From the NCBI RefSeq assembly GCF_012927205.1, contig NZ_JABBGC010000003.1, forward strand, positions 248,001 to 312,000: a DNA stretch of 64,000 nucleotides, in the 5' to 3' direction. Source of the stretch: Chitinophaga fulva (GTDB taxonomy: Bacteria; Bacteroidota; Bacteroidia; Chitinophagales; Chitinophagaceae). The position numbers and the translations under genes are program-made. Below the pieces are notes generated by a model. The model saw only the letters and a list, made by a program, of their open reading frames with translations. It was not told the origin of the DNA and did not search any database. Below are positions 32,788 through 43,061 of this stretch, one piece after another (the first letter of the stretch is position 1; each line of letters starts with the position of its first letter).

Positions 32788-35700
32788 TTACCGGCACTTG
32801 ATATGTCCATTTTTGGCTTTGGTGCCATCTTTTTTCATCCTGTAGATATTGGTTACTTTAGTATTCTTCAACAATGCCGGCAATTCGATTCTCCACCATG
32901 TTCTGATGTTTCCCCATTTATTCATTTTTTTTGCATTCGTTGAAAACACATGTATATCGCCGGATGCATTCTCCGCAAATCTTTTAGAAGCGATGTCCCA
33001 AACCTCTGCAGCTTCCTGGCCCGTTAACGTACTGTGTGGTCCGAATAAATCCAGGTCATTTAAATACTGTCCTCCCACTGTTTGTTCCAACGTTGTTTTG
33101 CCATTGGCGGTCGCCCACTTCTGCGCTGCCAGCATGTTGGAAGTCTTGTCGTTACTTGACCAAAATACCGCGCCATCTTTGGCGGTATCGAAATTAAGCG
33201 TATGCTGCGCCGCATGTTTCAGGTCAGCCAGACTGGGTATCGGTGTTAACCCTGCCGGGTCTATCCAGCTAAGGGGATCATCAACATACCCATAAGGTCT
33301 TATACCGCCACCCAGTCCAAGCGGGTCCTGGCTGATATAGCAGCCTTCTTCCGGGCTATAATACCTGAAGTGGTTGCAGTACAGGCCTGTTTCCACATCT
33401 TCATATTGCCCCTGGTACCGGAATGGAATAAAACCCTTATCCCCGCTCAATTTACGCACCTTCCCATAAATATCCAACTCACAGGACCACACTAGTTGGC
33501 CATTTTCATCGTATGCTTCGGCGGGCGTGCCCAGGTAATCCGCGATGATGGAATATTGTTTTCCCTGGACAATTTTGGCAGCCGGTGTCAGGGAGCCTTC
33601 TTCAAACACCCAGGTAGCCAGTGTTTCAGGTGGTATGGGTTCGGGGTGGCTCTGTTGTATATTTCCCGTCTCGTCAATCGTCATGACGGGTATATCCTCC
33701 ACCGGATAGCTCCATTCATGCAATGGCGCATTCCCATTCCATACGAACCGTGCCAGCTGGCCTTTATAGCTTTTGCTGGTCCTTCTGCCTAAGGCATCAT
33801 ATTGGAAAGTGAGTGTTTGACGGTCCGGACGGGTCACCTGTTTTAACATGCCATTGCCATACCATTCATATTCCCATACCCCGATGCCTGCCGGCGAGGT
33901 ATTCACCATCTTCTTCGACAGGTTGCCTTCTTCATCATAGATGAACCGGGTATTGTCCGATTCCTGTAATCTGCCGCCGGCACTGTATTTACGGTCTTTC
34001 TTGATCTGCGTTTTATGCAGGTTGCCCGTTTTGTCAGGTAAACGGTAGTCGTACTGCCCATCTTCATACTGGCCCCATGCCAGGCTGCCTACCTCATCAT
34101 AACCGAATTTGGCTATTCCCTTGCTGAGGCCATTGACGATCTGTTTCAGGCGCTGGTTGGGGTCCCACTGGTATTGCCTGCTGCGGGTGGTGCGGGAACC
34201 GCTTTGCACCAGGTGTGATGCCGGCATAGCACCATTATCGTAAGTCCAGGTACTTTTTACACCGCCGGGCAGCGTACGCTCTATTTCAAGTCCGAATGCG
34301 TTACGTTGTATGTGAGCAGTCCAGGCATGCTCCAGTCCTTCAGCGGAAGCCTCCATCTGGGTCACTTCCCCGAGGTTGTTGCGTTGCAGCCTGATATTGG
34401 CGCCGATGCTGCTTTGTATCGCTTTACACCGTCCGTTTCTGTCGTAGCTGCGGGTAACGGTATGGCCATTCTGCCATTCCTGTGTGATCCTGCCGGTTAC
34501 ATCGCGTGCCAGTTTTATGGCACTATGCTCATTTTCCGCGGCCATTAACAGGCCGTTACGGTTATAATTATATGTTTCCCAGGTGCCGTCGCTGTACGCT
34601 GAACGGATAATGCGGCCGTTATAATCATATTCATAGGTTGTCCAGCGCTGGCCCGGACGTTGTATCTTTATTACTTTACCGGCACTGTCACGTTCATAAT
34701 GGCGGGTAAGGCCGTCAAATCCTGTTTCAGATACTACATCCCCGCGCCGGTTCCGCTGAAAAGAATAACTCTCACCATGTTCATTCACCAACCGCGTTAA
34801 CTGTTCTTCCGTATTGTAGGTGAAATGTATTTTAGTGCCATTCTCCTCCCTTGTTTTAAGGCTGCCAAGGGCAGTATACCCGAAACGTACCTGCTGATGT
34901 TTGTCTCTGACACTTAATATATCCTCATAGGCGTTATACTGTAGCTCTACGCTGTTGCCATCCGGCAGTTTCACGTCTGTAATGCGGCCCAGCGCGTCGT
35001 AACGGAAAATCTGTTCCTGTCCTAATGGATTACGGCTGTTGGTACATTGTCCCCAGGCATCATATTCCCAGACAGCTTCACCGCCATCCGGCAGGGTAAG
35101 GGTATGCAGGTTGTAATCGGCATCGTAGGTGAGCCAGGTTTTATCTTCCTGCTCATTTTCCACCATGGAAAGCAGGTGCTGGTCATTGTACCGGAAAATC
35201 TGTATTCGGCCATCTGCCTCGGTCAATGTATGTAAAAGCCCGCTTTCCTGGTAATAGATAAATGTGCGGCTGGCGCCTTCGGGGTCGCCGGCCAGTATAA
35301 GCCGATGCTCGTTATCGTAAACAAAAGTATATTCGGAGCCATCCGGCTGTATCATACCCGTCTGGTTACCATTTTCATCATAAGTATAGCCGGTAACGTT
35401 ACCTTCCGGATCAATCACCCGGTATATTTCCAAATGTTCTGTATAGGAGAAGAAAGTGGAACAACCAATGGGGTCCTTGATCTGCTCCACTACAAAATCC
35501 GGCGTATAATAATAGGTCGTGGTGTGCCCCAGCGAATTGGTCACGAGGTTATACCCGTGTTGGGGATAATACGCGATCCGCCCTTCCAGCAGGCCGCCAT
35601 CGCCCCAGGTATGGACGCAGCGGTTTTCTTTATCATATTCCCAGTAAAAGGTTTGCCCGTTACGGTCTGTTTTGGATACCATCAGGTGATGCCGGTATTG

Positions 35701-36957
35701 GATGCGGACGGACTGCGACAAGGCATCCGTAATTTCAGCAAGATCACCGGCCTCATTGTAAACATAATTAACCAGCACCTGCTGCTTACCGCTATGCCGC
35801 GCTGTCACCCGGGTGATCCTTCCGGCGTGGTCACTGTCGATATGCAGATGCCTTCCGGCACTGTCAATGATACGCAGCAGGCTGTTATTGCCACCATAAT
35901 GCAGGCTGATAAAGAAACCTGCCTCATTAGTGATGGTGATCAGGCGGAACTGCCGCCCTCCGGGTTGTTGGCGGAAAGTATAGGTAAGCCTCCGTGCATA
36001 ATCAAACATTTCGAATTCATCAGTAGCCGTGCGGGTGAGGGTCAGTTTTTCATGACGGTTATAATCACTTTCACCGCTATACGAAAGCTGCTCAAAGACG
36101 GCACTGCGGCCATCACCCAGTAGCACCACGGTAGCGGCGTCACTTTCAAGCTCCTCTACCCGCATATCATAGCTCATATGGGTGCCATGTCCCAGCAGTC
36201 CTTCAAAATCACTGTCACTGTTCCAGGAACGTTCCCATTTAAGGGCAATAGGGCCGGGTAATTCAAAGTCCGTTCCATCGTATATCACGATGCCCTGCAC
36301 CAGGTCTACCGGCTCAAATCCTTTCTTACAGAGGAATTTGCTGAGTTTATTACTACCCAGTTTATTTTTTAATGCTTTGTTGAATCTGGTCATGGCCTTT
36401 TTCCCTGCTTTTCCCAATCCTTTCATCATCGCCCCAAAGCCGTAGGACATGATCAGGTTCAGCAAAACGCCTGCCCAGTCCGGTACATAAGGTCCACCCA
36501 CTCTCACGGGTTTTCCAAAGGAAAGCGGTATGGAGAAAGAGGTGGGCAGATACAGGCTGGGAATAGGGATGAATTTTTTTCCGGGCTGTAAGGACAGGGG
36601 AATGCCGATGTCGTTACAGGTCATCAACATATGGCCGGAAGGGCTCATCAGATTTCCTTCCACTTTCACTTTTTTACTGCCGAAAAAATTCACCGAATCA
36701 TGCCCTATCATGGGCGCTAAAAGAAAAGGCCCTCCCATAGGGATGTGAAAGAGTATAATGATCTTACCACTGGTATCACTTTTCCCGCGTGGCACATGAT
36801 TCACTTTCGTAGTGGCGCCGATAAACGGCACATAGTCCATGGGATCTACCACCAATCCAATGTAGGGATGCGGTAATGGAATAGGAAAACCCAGAAGAAT
36901 AACAATATGTATATCCAGGCCAATAACCGGGGTAAAGTGCTTGTTACTAAGCAACAT
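32788..36957 (-). CDS. Rhs-repeat polymorphic toxin with PAAR-like head
   Basis: A 1389-residue protein. About 1-200 is a PAAR-like/DUF4150-type head (PLPHPYIGLVVDPMDYVP, NLMSPSGHMLMTCNDIGIPL), then a DUF6531-like segment (about 215-290). The body is a long series of YD/Rhs repeats (YDxxGRIxxxxxPDG...). The core ends with the cleavage-site motif SQDPLGLGGGIRPYGYVDDPLSWIDPAGL. The last 152 residues (about 1238-1389) are a separate toxin domain (GAVFWSSNDK, GKTTLEQTVGG, NIRTWWRIELPALL) whose activity I do not recognise. Such heads ride on a type VI-like spike (inference). Confidence 0.85.
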   Translation of the reverse strand: MLLSNKHFTPVIGLDIHIVILLGFPIPLPHPYIGLVVDPMDYVPFIGATTKVNHVPRGKSDTSGKIIILFHIPMGGPFLLAPMIGHDSVNFFGSKKVKVEGNLMSPSGHMLMTCNDIGIPLSLQPGKKFIPIPSLYLPTSFSIPLSFGKPVRVGGPYVPDWAGVLLNLIMSYGFGAMMKGLGKAGKKAMTRFNKALKNKLGSNKLSKFLCKKGFEPVDLVQGIVIYDGTDFELPGPIALKWERSWNSDSDFEGLLGHGTHMSYDMRVEELESDAATVVLLGDGRSAVFEQLSYSGESDYNRHEKLTLTRTATDEFEMFDYARRLTYTFRQQPGGRQFRLITITNEAGFFISLHYGGNNSLLRIIDSAGRHLHIDSDHAGRITRVTARHSGKQQVLVNYVYNEAGDLAEITDALSQSVRIQYRHHLMVSKTDRNGQTFYWEYDKENRCVHTWGDGGLLEGRIAYYPQHGYNLVTNSLGHTTTYYYTPDFVVEQIKDPIGCSTFFSYTEHLEIYRVIDPEGNVTGYTYDENGNQTGMIQPDGSEYTFVYDNEHRLILAGDPEGASRTFIYYQESGLLHTLTEADGRIQIFRYNDQHLLSMVENEQEDKTWLTYDADYNLHTLTLPDGGEAVWEYDAWGQCTNSRNPLGQEQIFRYDALGRITDVKLPDGNSVELQYNAYEDILSVRDKHQQVRFGYTALGSLKTREENGTKIHFTYNTEEQLTRLVNEHGESYSFQRNRRGDVVSETGFDGLTRHYERDSAGKVIKIQRPGQRWTTYEYDYNGRIIRSAYSDGTWETYNYNRNGLLMAAENEHSAIKLARDVTGRITQEWQNGHTVTRSYDRNGRCKAIQSSIGANIRLQRNNLGEVTQMEASAEGLEHAWTAHIQRNAFGLEIERTLPGGVKSTWTYDNGAMPASHLVQSGSRTTRSRQYQWDPNQRLKQIVNGLSKGIAKFGYDEVGSLAWGQYEDGQYDYRLPDKTGNLHKTQIKKDRKYSAGGRLQESDNTRFIYDEEGNLSKKMVNTSPAGIGVWEYEWYGNGMLKQVTRPDRQTLTFQYDALGRRTSKSYKGQLARFVWNGNAPLHEWSYPVEDIPVMTIDETGNIQQSHPEPIPPETLATWVFEEGSLTPAAKIVQGKQYSIIADYLGTPAEAYDENGQLVWSCELDIYGKVRKLSGDKGFIPFRYQGQYEDVETGLYCNHFRYYSPEEGCYISQDPLGLGGGIRPYGYVDDPLSWIDPAGLTPIPSLADLKHAAQHTLNFDTAKDGAVFWSSNDKTSNMLAAQKWATANGKTTLEQTVGGQYLNDLDLFGPHSTLTGQEAAEVWDIASKRFAENASGDIHVFSTNAKKMNKWGNIRTWWRIELPALLKNTKVTNIYRMKKDGTKAKNGHIKCR

Positions 36958-37109
36958 ATGGATAGTTTTTCGCTAAAGATGGTTTGAGGCAAACGGATCA
37001 ACAAACATATTCAGGGCATACGCAGGGATCCTTCATCTAATTTAATCCTTTCTCTGAAAAATGAATCATTTTAACTGTAACAAGATAAAATTTTACGGAG
37101 TGATGAGTA

Positions 37110-38309
37110 CTAATACAATAAGTACTGCGATATCCTCTCCACCCAATCTCCGGGACCAGTATAACGGTCGATGTTTTCGAGGTCATTATCGCCTGTACCC
37201 CCTACCAGTGATGCAGCATCTTTTAGTCCCGTCAGCAGGTCGAGATGCCGGGCCCCGGTGTGATTTACATAGGTGGGATAGGAAGCCCACGCAAAAAATT
37301 CAGGATGATGTTTTTTAATGAGACGGACCAGCAGCCATCCATACCGGACCGGCCTGAAAACAGCCGGACCATCAACATGGAACATCATTCCATGACATGT
37401 TTGTCCTGCATATTTTCCTTCTGTGGGTTTAAAATTCACCGGCCGGGCATATACGCCGTTGGGATGTAGCTCATTCATGCGCGTAGCGATGCCGGCGCCA
37501 TCCATCCAGGGTGCACCGGCAACGCGGAATGGTGTGGCCGTTCCTCTCCCCTCGCTGATGTTGGTCGCCTCCAGCAGGCCGAGGCCCGGATACAACAAGG
37601 CAGATTCAAAACAGGGTATGGCCGGGGAAGTCGGCACAAAAGCATGCCGCCATTGCGGGTAGAACATCGTCCGCTGCCAGTTATGACAACGAATGACATC
37701 CATGCTGAGTGTATTGGCATTTACCTGTAATATCCTGCTACTCCCTGCTGACTTAAAATACAGTGCCAGTTCGCCCAGGGTGCAGCTATGTCTGACCGGC
37801 ATGTTCCATCTTCCGATAAAGCTGCTGCTGTGGCTTTCATCCAACAAGGGGCCTTCTGCCAGGTCCAATCTCCCGGACAACGGATTGGGCCGGTCAGCGA
37901 TCACCAGGTGCTTCCCATACAGTGCACAGGCTTCCATGACATGGGTCATGGTCCACAGATAAGTATAAAAACGGCAACCTATATCCGGGATGTCAAATAA
38001 TACCACGTCTATCTCAGCCAGGTCTTGCTGATCAGGTGCCAATTTGCCACCATACAGGCTCGTTACCGGAAGGCCCGTCAATGGGTCAACTCCGTCCTTC
38101 ATTTCCGCCCCATCTACGCCAATGGTATCCAGCCCATGTTCCGGAGAAAACAACCGGACAATGTTAAAGCCCGCGGACAACAACGCCTGTCGGACGGGTT
38201 GAAAGTCCACCGTACAAGCGGCATGATTAGTCACCAAGCCAATCCGGCTGTCTTTCCATACCGGCGGACTGGCCAACAGCCTATCGATACCTGACAGTAT
38301 TGAATTCAT
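37110..38309 (-). CDS. DUF1343 (NamZ-like) exo-beta-N-acetylmuramidase
   Basis: A 399-residue protein. GIDRLLASPPVWKDSRIGLVTNHAA, VRLFSPEHGLDT, SLYGGKLAPDQQDLAEIDVVLFDIPDIGCRFYTYLWTMTHVMEA and DRPNPLSG are the DUF1343 (GH171) core. The Bacillus homologue NamZ cuts terminal N-acetylmuramic acid from peptidoglycan fragments. No signal peptide is visible at the chosen start, so it may act in the cytosol, or the true start lies upstream. It is not next to other muropeptide genes. Confidence 0.85.
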   Translation of the reverse strand: MNSILSGIDRLLASPPVWKDSRIGLVTNHAACTVDFQPVRQALLSAGFNIVRLFSPEHGLDTIGVDGAEMKDGVDPLTGLPVTSLYGGKLAPDQQDLAEIDVVLFDIPDIGCRFYTYLWTMTHVMEACALYGKHLVIADRPNPLSGRLDLAEGPLLDESHSSSFIGRWNMPVRHSCTLGELALYFKSAGSSRILQVNANTLSMDVIRCHNWQRTMFYPQWRHAFVPTSPAIPCFESALLYPGLGLLEATNISEGRGTATPFRVAGAPWMDGAGIATRMNELHPNGVYARPVNFKPTEGKYAGQTCHGMMFHVDGPAVFRPVRYGWLLVRLIKKHHPEFFAWASYPTYVNHTGARHLDLLTGLKDAASLVGGTGDNDLENIDRYTGPGDWVERISQYLLY

Positions 38310-38376
38310 GGGCAGATTACATTAGGAATCATTAAATTTATCGTATCACAATAAATATAACCTGAAAGCGCTACAT

Positions 38377-38859
38377 ATGACTAAAATAGCGGTAGTATTT
38401 TGTTTTATTTCATTGCTGTTTGCCCATACTGGTTGCAAAAACAACAGCACCTCCCAAAAACCCAACACTAAAAAGACAGCTACCGTTAAAGAAAAGTGGC
38501 ATTGGGGCAACAACCAAAAACAAAATGAAAGTGCGGGGTATGCCCAGGTAGTCAAAGTAGGTAACACCATTTACATTTCAGGTGTTCCTACAAATGATTT
38601 AAGTGCCAAGGGTGTAGCAGCTGTGTACAAAGCCCTGGGAGAATGTTTGAAGGCCTTCGGTGCCTCCCCGGAAAATGTCGTGAAAGAAACCCTCTATACA
38701 ACGGACATAGAAGCCATGAAACAATTCAACGATGCAAGAAAAGCGTTTTATAACGGCGATTTTCCTGCGGCCTCCTGGGTGCAGGTGAGCCGGCTGTATG
38801 AACCCAATGCCAAACTGGAAGTAGATTTAATTGCGCAGCTCACCGGCGGTGATGAATAA
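38377..38859 (+). CDS. RidA-family lipoprotein
   Basis: A 160-residue protein with a signal peptide and lipobox (HTGC, Cys20), so the RidA domain is membrane-anchored outside the cytosol. The domain runs from about 55 to the end: GYAQVVKVGNTIYISGVPTND, VYKALGECLKAFGASPENVVKETLYTTDIEAMKQFNDAR, and PAASWVQVSRLYEPNAKLEVDLIA. RidA enzymes deaminate reactive enamines; cytosolic members use an Arg near V-x-V. The export signal is unusual for that role. A DUF6624-like remnant follows. Confidence 0.82.
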   Translation: MTKIAVVFCFISLLFAHTGCKNNSTSQKPNTKKTATVKEKWHWGNNQKQNESAGYAQVVKVGNTIYISGVPTNDLSAKGVAAVYKALGECLKAFGASPENVVKETLYTTDIEAMKQFNDARKAFYNGDFPAASWVQVSRLYEPNAKLEVDLIAQLTGGDE

Positions 38860-38883
38860 CGTATTTTAAAACCCATTTTGTGA

Positions 38884-39000
38884 ATGATTACAATTGCCCA
38901 TAAAATCATTGATCTAAAAAAGAAAGACCTGCAGCTCAGAGAGAAACTCATGAGAGAAGGAAAGCTTTCCCTACGGATCAAGTTGAAAAGTTGGGGACCG
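38884..39000 (+). pseudogene. Possible DUF6624-like N-terminal fragment
   Basis: The start codon at 38884 is followed by IIDLKKKDLQLREKLMREG, like the opening of DUF6624-type Bacteroidota proteins (L..MK..D...R..L...G). After about 30 codons the frame loses any likeness and runs on to 39273, overlapping the next gene. It looks like a truncated gene. The 346-base gap to 39206 holds nothing else. Confidence 0.3.
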
Positions 39001-39205
39001 AAAAACGGTGTATCTGTTTTCTTGTTGTGTATTTTCAAAATTTCTAAACCTGGTTCACGCGGCTTTAACGGATATCTAATGCCTAATGCACTCCGCCTGA
39101 ATATTTTCCCTGCAGCCAGACCATACTATTGGATAATCTTCAGTATAGCCATCAAATGGCTTTTGCTGATAATGCTATCTTTAGCTATCATCAGTATCAT
39201 TCGTT

Positions 39206-39973
39206 ATGGCAAAACAGATTTCTATCATCACCTTCACCGGCAGGCTTGGCAACCTGATCGGTTACAGGCGTAATGGCAAACACTTCCTGAGAAGCATGCC
39301 TTCATACGTCCGGCAGACGGCAGCTACCCGCAGGGCTGCTCAACGATTTGGCATGGCCAGCAAAAAAGGAGCGCTCATCCGCAGTGCTTTTTCCGGCAGG
39401 TTGGATGCTGGTTGCGATAGCGGGCATATCAACAGGCTGACCAGCGCACTCATTCCCGCCACTGGTAATAACATCAGGAGCATTACCGGCTTCAGGTTCA
39501 ACCGGCATACGGGAACAGACAGGTTTCTCATCCATGCACCCAGGCTTTCCCATGATGGTATCCTGTACATTTCGCCACAGGCATTACCTGCATGCAAAGG
39601 CATCAACAGCCTGGAAATAAAAGTGATCGCCGCCCGTATCCATTTCGCTACACACCAGGTAGTAGGTACGGAAAGCGCTGTGCTCATAGTAAAAACCGGG
39701 GAAGATTTTAAAGGAGCAGCATGTAATGTGGACGTACCGGGTAAAGGAACATTGATAGTTGTCCTACAGGTAAGAGGTATACAGGACCATGCTCCTTCCT
39801 GCCACACGAAATACTTCGCCGCTGATATTATTGCGGCAGAGCCGCCACAACCCCTGCCGGAGATCCTGCACAAACAGACCTGTCCGGAATTCCCCCGGTT
39901 AAAACAGCTGTCAGAAAAAATACCTGCCGCTGCATCAGTGCCACTCCTGCTCCCTGTCATTCAGCGGGAATAA
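39206..39973 (+). CDS. DUF6266-like hypothetical protein
   Basis: A 255-residue protein. The N-terminal FTGRLGNLIGYRRNGKHFLRSMPS, then TAATRRAAQRFGMASK, follow the DUF6266 opening (GxxGxxVGxxRNGxxxIRS.P ... T..Q..Q...F...) common in Bacteroidota. The middle is beta-rich. Function is unknown. The gene overlaps the tail of the degenerate frame at 38884 and is followed by 323 bases without genes. Confidence 0.6.
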   Translation: MAKQISIITFTGRLGNLIGYRRNGKHFLRSMPSYVRQTAATRRAAQRFGMASKKGALIRSAFSGRLDAGCDSGHINRLTSALIPATGNNIRSITGFRFNRHTGTDRFLIHAPRLSHDGILYISPQALPACKGINSLEIKVIAARIHFATHQVVGTESAVLIVKTGEDFKGAACNVDVPGKGTLIVVLQVRGIQDHAPSCHTKYFAADIIAAEPPQPLPEILHKQTCPEFPRLKQLSEKIPAAASVPLLLPVIQRE

Positions 39974-40296
39974 GCCATTTCCTGCCTGGCAACTGTATAC
40001 TGATGAACTCCCTTTGAACTACCTACTCCAACCTACTGCCCGCAGACTTAACCTGTGGTCTGCCTTTACATGCATGTCCTGCATCTTCTCCATCCTTCCT
40101 GTTATATTTCATTGAAACTATACCTCCAAAGAATACTCCCGCATCAAGTCCACCTTTACCCCTGGGTTACTATAGGGCTGCTGTATGTACCATAGCCATA
40201 TATCCAGGGAAACACTCCTTTCTCATTGCTGTCGCCTGGCAATGTGTTTTTGCTCCATCCCCAGCTTTTCGACTTGATCCCTGAAGCAAACTAATA
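39974..40296. other. Gap without a recognised gene
   Basis: A 323-base region between the DUF6266-like gene and the GH38-like gene. It contains short inverted repeats of low quality only; nothing is supported. Confidence 0.5.
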
Positions 40297-43026
40297 CTAT
40301 TTCAATATAAAAGTCCGGGGCTGGTTCGCTCCTATTTCAAATGAAAAGGAATTGTCTACCACCGAAATGTAATTATCATCCAACGGCACGCCTCTCAAAT
40401 TACACGGGTAGGCCTTTTTGAATGTGGCTTGCCCGGGAAGTGTTACTTTACATTTTCCGGGGATGCCGGCTTCCTCCCAAAATCGGACCGTGGCTTCCTG
40501 CTCTTTCTTATTGAAAGAGGTAACCAATACACCTTTCCGATCAACCCGGATACCGCCCTGCGTATTGGGCAGCGCCCCCTCCGTCTTGTAGTTGTGAGCA
40601 TATGACAGATCTGTAGGGGCATAGAATGCGGCACTCAGTGGTGTTCGTGTTTCCTCCGCAGGACTGATAAAATTGGATGCAGGATCGTAGGTTTTATAAC
40701 TCCAGACATAAAATTTCGCGGCATGTGCTCCCTCTATCCACTCCGTGAAATTGGTACCCCAGACGTTGTTATATAAATTGGACAGCACAGTTCCCGTATG
40801 AAGGGTCCTCGTCTTGGAATAAACACCTATGCCCGGCTGGTCAATGCTTACGCCTGGGGTATGAGGGCAGTTAAGACCAATCCCGCCATTCTTGTCGTAC
40901 ATGGCCATTGCCGTGTTAAGAAAATAAAAATCATGATTGGTTTGAGGCACCAGGTCCTTTTGTGGGTCTACGATGCCACCTGTCCGCAACAACCGGTACT
41001 CAGGTTTGTCCAGCGCAAAAGGGAACGCCATCCAGCCTGCTTCAGGATTGGATATTCCCTTCTTTCCATCAAGGCCTATGGTAATTTCAATATAAGGCTG
41101 ATTTTCGTAGAGTGTATAACTTACCAGGTATTGCTGTGCGCTGCTATCATTCAATTGGCACAATGCGGTAGCACGAATCATGTTGGCACTTTTCAGCCAC
41201 TCTATTTTATTGCATTTCCCGGAGATCCTGACATTATGCAGGTCTGGCAACTGCACCTTCAACCTGATAAATTCCTGACCTGCCCATTCTTCGCTGCCTG
41301 GCTTAATATAGCTGTTATTATAGGCTTCTACCTGGTCCTGCCCCTGCCTTTCGTATACATACTCCCCGAAAGCATACTTGCTCTTCGCGTCCACCAGTTC
41401 ACGGTTGTTTTGTTTATCAATAATTGACTGCAAAGTTCCCGTAGATGGATTTATCGTTACTTTGAAATATCGGTTCTCAAACGCATTGTTTTTTTCCTGC
41501 GCCAAAAGTGTTGAGGGAATGTCTCCTGTATTTTCAACTACAGTAAATGTTTTATATCCTCCTGCCGGAATTTCGGTAGCATCAAAAGAAAGCAGGTTGT
41601 GGTCCTGGTATACCGGAATTACCGTTCCCGTTTCCATATCTTTCAGCGCTTTGATCTGTGGCACCTGGTGGGACGGGTTTTCATAGTAACTCATAAACAA
41701 GGTAACACGTCCCCCTCTGGGCCATGGCAGCGAGTTATAGACAGTTACATGTGGTGATTTCTCCTTCACAGATCCGGCTAATTCAAAAAGCAGGTTGCGC
41801 TTCAAAGGCCATATTACCTTTTCGGCCTGTTTTATGTAAGCCCCCTTCTCCTCCCACGATTTTTCCAGGAAGTAATAATTACCCTGTGCCTTATTGATCC
41901 TGAAGTCGTCGCCATACTTCCAGAAAAGCTGATGTCCGTGCGAAATAGCCGCACCAAAGGTATGCTCGTCAAAAAGCAACATATTCTGCGCCGCTGTACT
42001 TACATATTTATCAATCGACACATTTTTACCTTTCCATACATTCATTTGGGCATTTAATTGCTCCGTCACATAGGTTTCCCGTTGGAATACCTTGTTTGTT
42101 TTCACCTCCTCCGGCATGGACATAAAGCCATGTATCCAGGTATCCGGCATATCTCCTTTAATAACAGGCAACTGCGGTTTTTCTTTCATCAGCAGATCGT
42201 AAAAGTCCGAAATCCTCCCGATATGAATGCGCGCATTAGGCATCTTTTCCCTTGCTTCTTTTATTAAGGCGGCTACATCCCGGGGGTCGGGCGCGCCCGT
42301 GTTCTCATGTGTATGGATCATAGCCAGCCAGGTCTTGTGAGGCCAGTCTGTAGGTGGTAAGATGCCGGAGCCATAATATTTTGCCCAATAAAAGGTGAGT
42401 AGCTTTGACCCGTCCGGTCCCTGCCACCAGAACAGTGTTGGGACATCCGGTGATGCCGACCCGGGATTACAACCAATATGTATAATGTCCACCCCTGCAT
42501 TTTTCAACAGCGTCGGAATCACCCAGGAATGCTCGGGTACATCTGTAAACTTGGCATCGCGGGCAGGCTTTAACCCAAAACGGTGATTGATGCTATCCGC
42601 GATCGACAATCCCCGTACGAGATTCTCCATATCGCTTGATTCAGTTTCCAGCGTAAAAGGTAACGCATGGGGAACGATCCGTTGTTGTTTGATGGCTTTC
42701 TCCAGCCGCTCCCTGTTACGGGGAGAACAGTTATCAAGCATGTACTGCAAAGGCCACGCGGGAATAGTCCATACAAATTGCTCTTTCTTTGGCAACGAGG
42801 CAGTTTGGTCAATAAAATCCAGCGTCCTGTCCAACATAGGCCCGGAGTACTTTTGCAGTACCCCCTGCGCCCAATCGGTATACCCGATATCCACATGCAT
42901 CTTGAAAGCAACCACGATATCAGTAACGTGGCTGTTCGCCTTCCCTTTGCCGGCATCAACAGCGCTGATCTGCGCGTCTGAAAAGACAGGAAGAAGGAGA
43001 AAAAAAGCCCATTTTAACAGCTTCAT
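40297..43026 (-). CDS. GH38-like (DUF5054-type) secreted glycosidase
   Basis: A 909-residue protein with a signal peptide (MKLLKWAFFLLLPVFSDAQ). The core starts VVAFKMHVDIGYTDWAQGVL, where the His-x-Asp pair parallels the zinc site of GH38, and includes DAKFTDVPEHSW with the nucleophile-type Asp. The rest is a long beta part ending in RTFILK. The family is related to alpha-mannosidases but the substrate can differ. It is the last gene of an operon with a GH141-like enzyme and a TIM-barrel isomerase. Confidence 0.78.
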   Translation of the reverse strand: MKLLKWAFFLLLPVFSDAQISAVDAGKGKANSHVTDIVVAFKMHVDIGYTDWAQGVLQKYSGPMLDRTLDFIDQTASLPKKEQFVWTIPAWPLQYMLDNCSPRNRERLEKAIKQQRIVPHALPFTLETESSDMENLVRGLSIADSINHRFGLKPARDAKFTDVPEHSWVIPTLLKNAGVDIIHIGCNPGSASPDVPTLFWWQGPDGSKLLTFYWAKYYGSGILPPTDWPHKTWLAMIHTHENTGAPDPRDVAALIKEAREKMPNARIHIGRISDFYDLLMKEKPQLPVIKGDMPDTWIHGFMSMPEEVKTNKVFQRETYVTEQLNAQMNVWKGKNVSIDKYVSTAAQNMLLFDEHTFGAAISHGHQLFWKYGDDFRINKAQGNYYFLEKSWEEKGAYIKQAEKVIWPLKRNLLFELAGSVKEKSPHVTVYNSLPWPRGGRVTLFMSYYENPSHQVPQIKALKDMETGTVIPVYQDHNLLSFDATEIPAGGYKTFTVVENTGDIPSTLLAQEKNNAFENRYFKVTINPSTGTLQSIIDKQNNRELVDAKSKYAFGEYVYERQGQDQVEAYNNSYIKPGSEEWAGQEFIRLKVQLPDLHNVRISGKCNKIEWLKSANMIRATALCQLNDSSAQQYLVSYTLYENQPYIEITIGLDGKKGISNPEAGWMAFPFALDKPEYRLLRTGGIVDPQKDLVPQTNHDFYFLNTAMAMYDKNGGIGLNCPHTPGVSIDQPGIGVYSKTRTLHTGTVLSNLYNNVWGTNFTEWIEGAHAAKFYVWSYKTYDPASNFISPAEETRTPLSAAFYAPTDLSYAHNYKTEGALPNTQGGIRVDRKGVLVTSFNKKEQEATVRFWEEAGIPGKCKVTLPGQATFKKAYPCNLRGVPLDDNYISVVDNSFSFEIGANQPRTFILK

Positions 43027-43061
43027 ATTTAATGATTGTATGTACTACAGTAAATAATGTG

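Noticed and set aside
35305..36123. Plus-strand open frame (272 codons) over the Rhs gene
   Set aside because: Antisense to the YD-repeat region; it mirrors the repeat pattern and has no family features.
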